Assembly (NCBI GenBank): GCA_011316305.1
Contig: SAUG01000044.1
Coordinates: 124,001 to 188,000, forward strand
DNA: 64,000 bases
Source: Rusavskia elegans
Lineage: Eukaryota; Ascomycota; Lecanoromycetes; Teloschistales; Teloschistaceae
Direction of reading: 5' to 3'
Notes under the pieces: generated by a model
Seen by the model: the letters and a program-made list of their open reading frames with translations, nothing else
Databases searched by the model: none
What the model was told of the DNA's origin: nothing
In this document: in pieces, positions 59,212-64,000 of the stretch
Numbering within the stretch: the first letter of the stretch is position 1
How the letters are laid out: every line of letters starts with the position of its first letter
Position numbers and translations under genes: made by a program

Positions 59212-60300
59212 TAATACGACCGCCTTTATAGCGCTTTTCTAAATCTTTTTAAGGCGTTCTATATACTTTTAAGATATTTACTTAGTTTTTATATAATTTT
59301 TTTATCCGAAAACCCTTTCTATTTAATAAAAAATAATTAATAATTTTTTTAACTTTATATTCTTTTCGTTTCTAGTAATACTAATTTTTAGCTAATAGTA
59401 TACTCTTAGATACTTTCTTAAATAGGCCTATATAGAATTTAGAAGAAATTTCAATTATAAGAAATTTAAAGTATATTATTATTTCCTTTATATCCTAGAT
59501 TTTAAAAGCTCCGATATATAATTTATTTAACTTTCTATCGGTTAAATTTTTTATCGAAAATAGTATTCCATTTCTTTTTTAGATCTTTACTTTTATTATA
59601 TCCTAATTATTTTTTATTTTAATAATTAATGTTTATACTATAGAATACTTTATATCTAAGTAAATTTCTTATTATATAGCTTTATTATAGAGAAGCTAAT
59701 TAGATATTATCTAAATATCTTCATTATAGAATAAATTAATAGCTATTTATACTATTAAAAAAAGCTATATCTAATTTTTACTTTCGTTTAAATAATAGAT
59801 CTTTAAATAGATTTCTAATATTTAATTTATTCATTCTATCTAACCGTCTATTTCTAGGTAGAACGATATTAATATAGTCTATTCTATTTCTACTGCCTAT
59901 ATTAGTTTATTTATAAAATTTAAAACTAAAGTTTATTTCTATCCGATATAATTCTTTCTATAATTCTATTTTTTCAAAAAAACGATTTTTAATAGTAAAA
60001 ACGCGAGCTATTCCGCTATTATTATTTTTTTATACGGGATAAATTCTATATATTTTATGAATCTATCTATTATTATTACTATTATTCTATAAAATATTTA
60101 TATATAAGAGTTAATCGACTTTAGTAAACCTATTATAAAGTCTATTATAACTTACTAGTAGGACGCGGTTAGAATTTATATTAGCTAGAACTTTCTAGCC
60201 TATATCTATTTACTTTTCTTAAATATTATATATTTTAAATAGTTTTTAAAATTTTTTAATAGATTTCTCGATATATTTATTAAATATTAGTATATTAGTT
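59212..60300 (-). mobile_element. Ty3/Gypsy remnant (Gypsy-3), integrase region
   Basis: The minus strand between about 60,160 and 59,860 reads as a Gypsy integrase core: VIIDFIIGLLKS (SMDFI-GLP-S block), IIVIIIDRFIKYIEFIPYKK (ILVIVDRFTKYAHFIPC block), then a LLLKIVFLKK-like segment. The first aspartates are retained. Integrase lies next to the 3' LTR, as in Ty3/Gypsy order. RT, expected to the right of 60.3 kb, could not be recognised. Confidence 0.65.
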
Positions 60301-62054
60301 TTTTTTTAAATTTATTTTAAAGTCTTTATAGTTTTCTAATAATCTATTATTCTAGAATTATTTATTTATCGGATTATTTTATTAATTTTTTCGAAATTTT
60401 TTATTATTTCTAAATAACGTAAATCGCCGTCCATTATTAAAAAGATATATATTCCCGTACGTAGCGAATAGTAATATCGAGAGGTAATACGAATTTTAAT
60501 ATAATTATAGAAAAGAAACTATATTAAAATTGAATCTACTTTCGACCAAAATATATAAAACTAGGGTCTATATAATATTTTCTTAGATTTAAATCTACCA
60601 ATTCGGACTATCGAAAACGATCAATTTAAAATACTATTATAAATATTTCCTCTAGAAAAAAAATTGATTAGCTATATACGATTTACGTAGATAGTTTTTA
60701 AAAGCTACGATATCATCTACGAACGAATGAAATCTAATTTAAAATCTTTATAGAGGTTAATATTGATCGGAACTATTAATAGCGATCAATATTCCTTCTA
60801 TAAAATATTTGTATTTCTAGATTTTTTCTCTGTCGATTAATCTTTCTATCAATCTAGTAGTAACTAAAGTGATCTAACGTTTTCGTAAAAACTCGCTAGT
60901 ATTTTTCTAGCTAATTTCTACTTTCCCGATAGTTTTTAATTAAAAGTTACTATCTATATAGCTTTTATTCAACGTATAGAAAGATCTTTTTGAATAGATA
61001 TTAGAAAAGAGAAATATAGTAATATAGTATCGTATTTATCATCGTGCGATCTATCTACTAATAATAGATCGCTATCTAGTCGAACAGTAGATTTATTGTT
61101 TTTAATATAATAATTCTTTAATTATTTCAAAATGATATAAAGTATTTCTTTAGCTTTTAGTAACTACTTTTAATACGGCTCTTTACTCTAGTACTCTAGT
61201 ATCGGTAAATAACTATATAGTATTCGAATAAGTTTAATTTAATTTAAAATACCTATATATCTTTGATATAATCTATCAGTTTCGAAAAACTATAAACGTT
61301 TCTAAACTGTTTTATAAAATAATTCTAGACGATTTTCTAGGCCTTTTATATGGGAGCGTCGGTTATTACTTTTAAGATATATTTTAAATCTTTTATAAAC
61401 TTTTTAAATTTTCGATTTTTCTTTTTAATATTATTTTTCTTCTTTTTTTTTTTTATTTCCTCGTTATTTTCATTTTTCCAAACCGTTTGAATATCGGTTT
61501 CCTAGATTTTATAGATCTATTTCTGTAGATTATATTTATTTAAAAGCTTTTTCGTCTATATATAGATATTTCGTTAGATATAAAATTTATAAAGCAGCTA
61601 GATAGTACTATAGTATCCAGAAATTAAATCTATATTATATTTATTAGTACTTTATTTTCATTAGTAATAATTACCCGGGAGTTAAAGATATTATAATCGC
61701 GAAATAGAAATTTAAAAGTTCCGAAAATCTATTCGAAATTATTTTTATTTTTTTTAAAAATAAATATATAGAGAAAAATTAAAAAATATATTTATAGACT
61801 AATCTAGTAATAGATTAAAGAAATAGACTATATTTATTTATTTTATAGATAATATTTATCGAAAAATATTTCCAATTTTTTTTTAGTATTTTAACGGCGA
61901 TATATAAAATAAAAAATTGATAGAAAATTCGGCTTTCTCTATCGAGTTAATAGACGGTTTTATAGTTATCTTTTACTGATTTTTTTATAATCGCCTATAT
62001 AGCTATATTAGAACCGATATCTATACGGCGAAATATAATTCGCTAATTATCGAT
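60301..62054. other. RIP-degraded stretch, probably Gypsy-3 upstream part
   Basis: AT-rich DNA without an open frame. A minus-strand reading around 61,320-61,420 is weakly compatible with RT/RNase H, but no diagnostic motif survives. No gene seen. Confidence 0.35.
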
Positions 62055-62387
62055 CCTCGCCGGAATGGATAGGAAAAACCTATTGAAATTTGGTATAGTA
62101 GACTCTTTTGGACTGGTATGGTATAGATTTTAGAGATTTCTAATCCAACCTATTTTAATAGTATGAGTTTTTTAAATTGTCCTACTAGATATCCTATATC
62201 TTTTTTCGTAAAATCTACACGTATTAGGCCTATTTAATTCTTTAAATTGAATATCGATCCCTACTCTATAAAAACCCATTTAAAACCTACACTATTTACG
62301 CTCCAATCTATAAAACCCAATATCCTATTAGTGTGGATTTTACAGGCTAAAACCTATACCAACCCAATCTATTTCGACGAGAAAAAT
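62055..62387. mobile_element. MITE-like element with 8-bp flanking repeat
   Basis: A 333-bp AT-rich segment flanked by identical TTATCGAT (62,047-62,054 and 62,388-62,395). Near its ends are related inverted sequences: CTCGCCGGAATGGATAGG at the left, and a right end whose reverse complement is CTCGTCGAAATAGATTGG. The inner parts also pair partially (tggtatagatttta against taaaacctatacca). The left and right TIRs are offset by a few bases from the direct repeats, so the exact ends are uncertain. It is probably a hAT-like non-autonomous element of another family than those at 14.7 and 18.4 kb. Confidence 0.5.
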
Positions 62388-63040
62388 TTATCGATTTCTT
62401 TTTAGATAATTATAAAACTTCAGTCAGTTTATTTGATGGAAATTCGAAAAATAGTAAATAACCGATTTAGCTTCGCGTCGGCTTCGGTATCGGTCTAATA
62501 TTTCTTTTTAATCTCCTGTACTATAGCGGCTTTATAGAGACCTTTTGAATCTATTTTCGACGGATTGAAGTAATTATAATTTATATTCGTAACTATAAAT
62601 TACTAATTTTTTTTAGCAACTATACTATAGAGGCGAAGAGATAATCGTATTAAATAGTTAAATTATCTCTAGTTCTATAACTTCGAATAAATCGTATTTT
62701 AATTTAAACGTAGCCGAAAGCCGTTCTAAAAAGGTTTTACTTTATACTAGTTTTAATACGGGTTTTAGAAAATCTATAGCCGTATAGATATAAATAAATA
62801 ATAATCGCGAAATAAAGTTTATTTAAAATAAAACTGAAGATGTTAATTAATAGTACTATGACTAAAAAATCTATAGCAGTTTTATAATAGAGGAATAAAT
62901 ATTAGAAATACTAGATTAAAATATTAAAAGAATTAAAGAAAAGAATAAAGTTAGAAATTTTATATTAATATTAAAATAAACGAAATATCTTAAAGAAAGA
63001 ACGTTAGATATAGATAAAGTATATAGCAGGCCTCTACTAA
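62388..63040. other. AT-rich stretch before the right gene boundary
   Basis: RIP-degraded sequence without gene. Composition changes to normal at about 63,030-63,060. Confidence 0.4.
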
Positions 63041-63230
63041 TAGTCTAGTAAGCGTATCGCGGGGCAGGGATATCTCGCGACGCGTACGTGTAAAGTTTAT
63101 CCCTCCACGCCAGGTAGGGTGGAGCGAGGAAAACCCTATACTTATGAAACGTCACAGATTTGACCGTATCTTCTGAACCACTCGATCCATGGGCTCCTCC
63201 CGTTTCAGGCTGTCTCTGTGAAGGCGCTTT

Positions 63231-63460
63231 ATCCCTGCATGGCAACCTACAGGGGTAATCAATGAGCTGTATCCAATAATTGGTCGAACAGCGGAGAGAA
63301 ACCAAACGACAGCCACAGATAATAGTCGATGTACATGAATCGTGCCTGTTGCCTCCTACGCGACTTCGATTCCAAGTGGATGTTTGGGGTCAGCTGACCC
63401 CTTTCATCCCTGCATCGCAACCTGCAGAGCTAATCATACCAACGAGCTGTATCCGATCAT
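63231..63460. repeat. imperfect ~50-bp duplication upstream of the Myb gene
   Basis: Copies at 63,231-63,280 and 63,406-63,460 share 'atccctgcat-gcaacct-cag', 'taatca' and 'gagctgtatcc-at-at'. They are about 175-180 bp apart. Both lie in the region upstream of the ATG at 63,617 and could be promoter or 5' UTR sequence. Confidence 0.6.
63386..63401. promoter_or_regulatory. 16-bp perfect palindrome centred on an E-box
   Basis: GGGGTCAGCTGACCCC is a perfect inverted repeat with CAGCTG at its centre, 216 bp upstream of the Myb ATG. It is a possible site for a dimeric factor; function inferred from symmetry and position only. Confidence 0.4.
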
Positions 63461-63616
63461 CTGATGGTCTCGGTGAACAAAAATGGGTTGCGCAAAGCAA
63501 CTCACTCACTTTGTCATACCTCACATACGATGTGATTTTCCGGCAGCTTCTGACCTGTTTTAAAGAGATTCCGAAGTCGACACCCGTCAAGCTCTCTCGT
63601 GAGCCCGACCGCCAAG

Positions 63617-64000
63617 ATGGACATCTCCAAATTACTCAAGTCCGGTCCGTCTCGCTCACCACCACCTCTATCGACAGCGGCTTCTAGTATCAGACGAACT
63701 GCGTCAACTAGCCCTCGTGCGAGCACTCGAGCTCGGAGTCGTGGTGGAGCCAGCTTCTGTAGACAAGAATCTCGTCATACGAGCAACAAACCGCCACGGC
63801 AGTGGACTGATACCGATAGCGACAAACTCCTTAAACTTAGGGGAGCGAATACCAAGTGGGATGAGGTAGCCCGTCACTTTCCAGGCCGTAGTCCAACAGC
63901 CTGTCGGCTGCGGTATCAGAATTATTTGGAAAAGAAGTACCAGTGGAATAACGAGAAGAAGAAAGATCTGGCAGTACTCTATGAAAGGTATGTTACAGTA
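63617..64000 (+). CDS. Myb/SANT-domain protein, first exon (runs off window)
   Basis: ATG at 63,617 (MDISKLLKSGPSRSPPPLST) opens a 371-nt exon ending at 63,987 before a canonical GTATGT donor. Residues 1-58 are Ser/Pro/Arg-rich and disordered-looking. Residues ~61-107 form a Myb-type repeat: RQWTDTDSDKLLKLRGANTK then WDEVARHFPGRSPTACRLRY. It has the spaced Trp63 and Trp81, with Tyr100 where a third aromatic is common, and the typical helix-turn-helix ending in 'R-P-ACRLRY-NYL'. A second repeat appears to start at Trp110 (WNNEKKKDLAVLYE). Such one- or two-repeat Myb proteins are common nuclear DNA-binding regulators in ascomycetes. The gene lies within 600 bp of the RIPed block but shows no RIP changes. 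The rest is outside the window. Confidence 0.85.
   Translation, partial: MDISKLLKSGPSRSPPPLSTAASSIRRTASTSPRASTRARSRGGASFCRQESRHTSNKPPRQWTDTDSDKLLKLRGANTKWDEVARHFPGRSPTACRLRYQNYLEKKYQWNNEKKKDLAVLYERYVTV

Noticed and set aside
1..64000. CRISPR array or bacterial-type operons
   Set aside because: No spaced short direct repeats, no ribosome-binding sites with tight gene packing, and the sequence is clearly fungal.

Overview
The window looks like a filamentous ascomycete (Pezizomycotina) chromosome segment with a two-compartment structure. Most of it (about 1-37,250, 49,930-63,040) is AT-rich DNA in which CpA and TpG are nearly absent while TpA is abundant and CpG survives. That is the footprint of repeat-induced point mutation (RIP). 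The remaining parts (about 37,300-37,790, 39,410-49,900 and 63,045-64,000) have normal base composition and hold the only plausible genes. These have short fungal-type introns, including a GTATGT donor at the right edge.

Left RIP block (1-37,250): a stack of dead transposons. It contains an unclassified ~1 kb dispersed repeat (called R1 here; five copies or split copies in both orientations), Ty3/Gypsy fragments (5.1-8.1 kb, 9.2-9.6 kb, 18.95-19.5 kb, 30.6-32.6 kb), a less damaged LTR with internal tandem repeats (8,081-8,612), two non-autonomous hAT-like elements with 8-bp target duplications (14,699-15,154; 18,417-18,881), and one complete Ty1/Copia element with 340-bp LTRs and a 5-bp target duplication (21,505-27,622). 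Where the reverse transcriptase active site is covered, its aspartates have become asparagine by G-to-A changes in TpG context. Two small open frames, at 2,447-2,650 and 37,301-37,789, have escaped this decay.

Gene island (39.4-49.9 kb): mostly small genes of unknown function. They include a coiled-coil protein (40,170-40,724), two related cysteine-rich zinc-ribbon-like genes (one broken by an in-frame TGA), a degenerate bZIP-like regulator (44,892-46,257), a two-exon 140-residue protein (46,351-46,858), a probable two-exon gene with a 24-bp perfect palindrome at its proposed splice donor (47,172-47,693), and a 305-residue protein whose proposed intron contains a (CCT)n microsatellite (47,690-48,723). 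All splicing models were built by eye from reading-frame continuity and splice-site sequence and are tentative.

Right RIP block (49.93-63.04 kb): remains of a second Copia family joined head-on to a truncated copy of the first, a ~215-bp tandem repeat, a Gypsy element with its LTR on the minus strand, and a MITE-like element. At 63,617 a new unmutated gene starts, encoding a Myb/SANT-domain protein that runs off the window. No operon-like or multi-gene pathway is visible. The window is best read as a RIP-silenced transposon graveyard holding a small accessory gene island.
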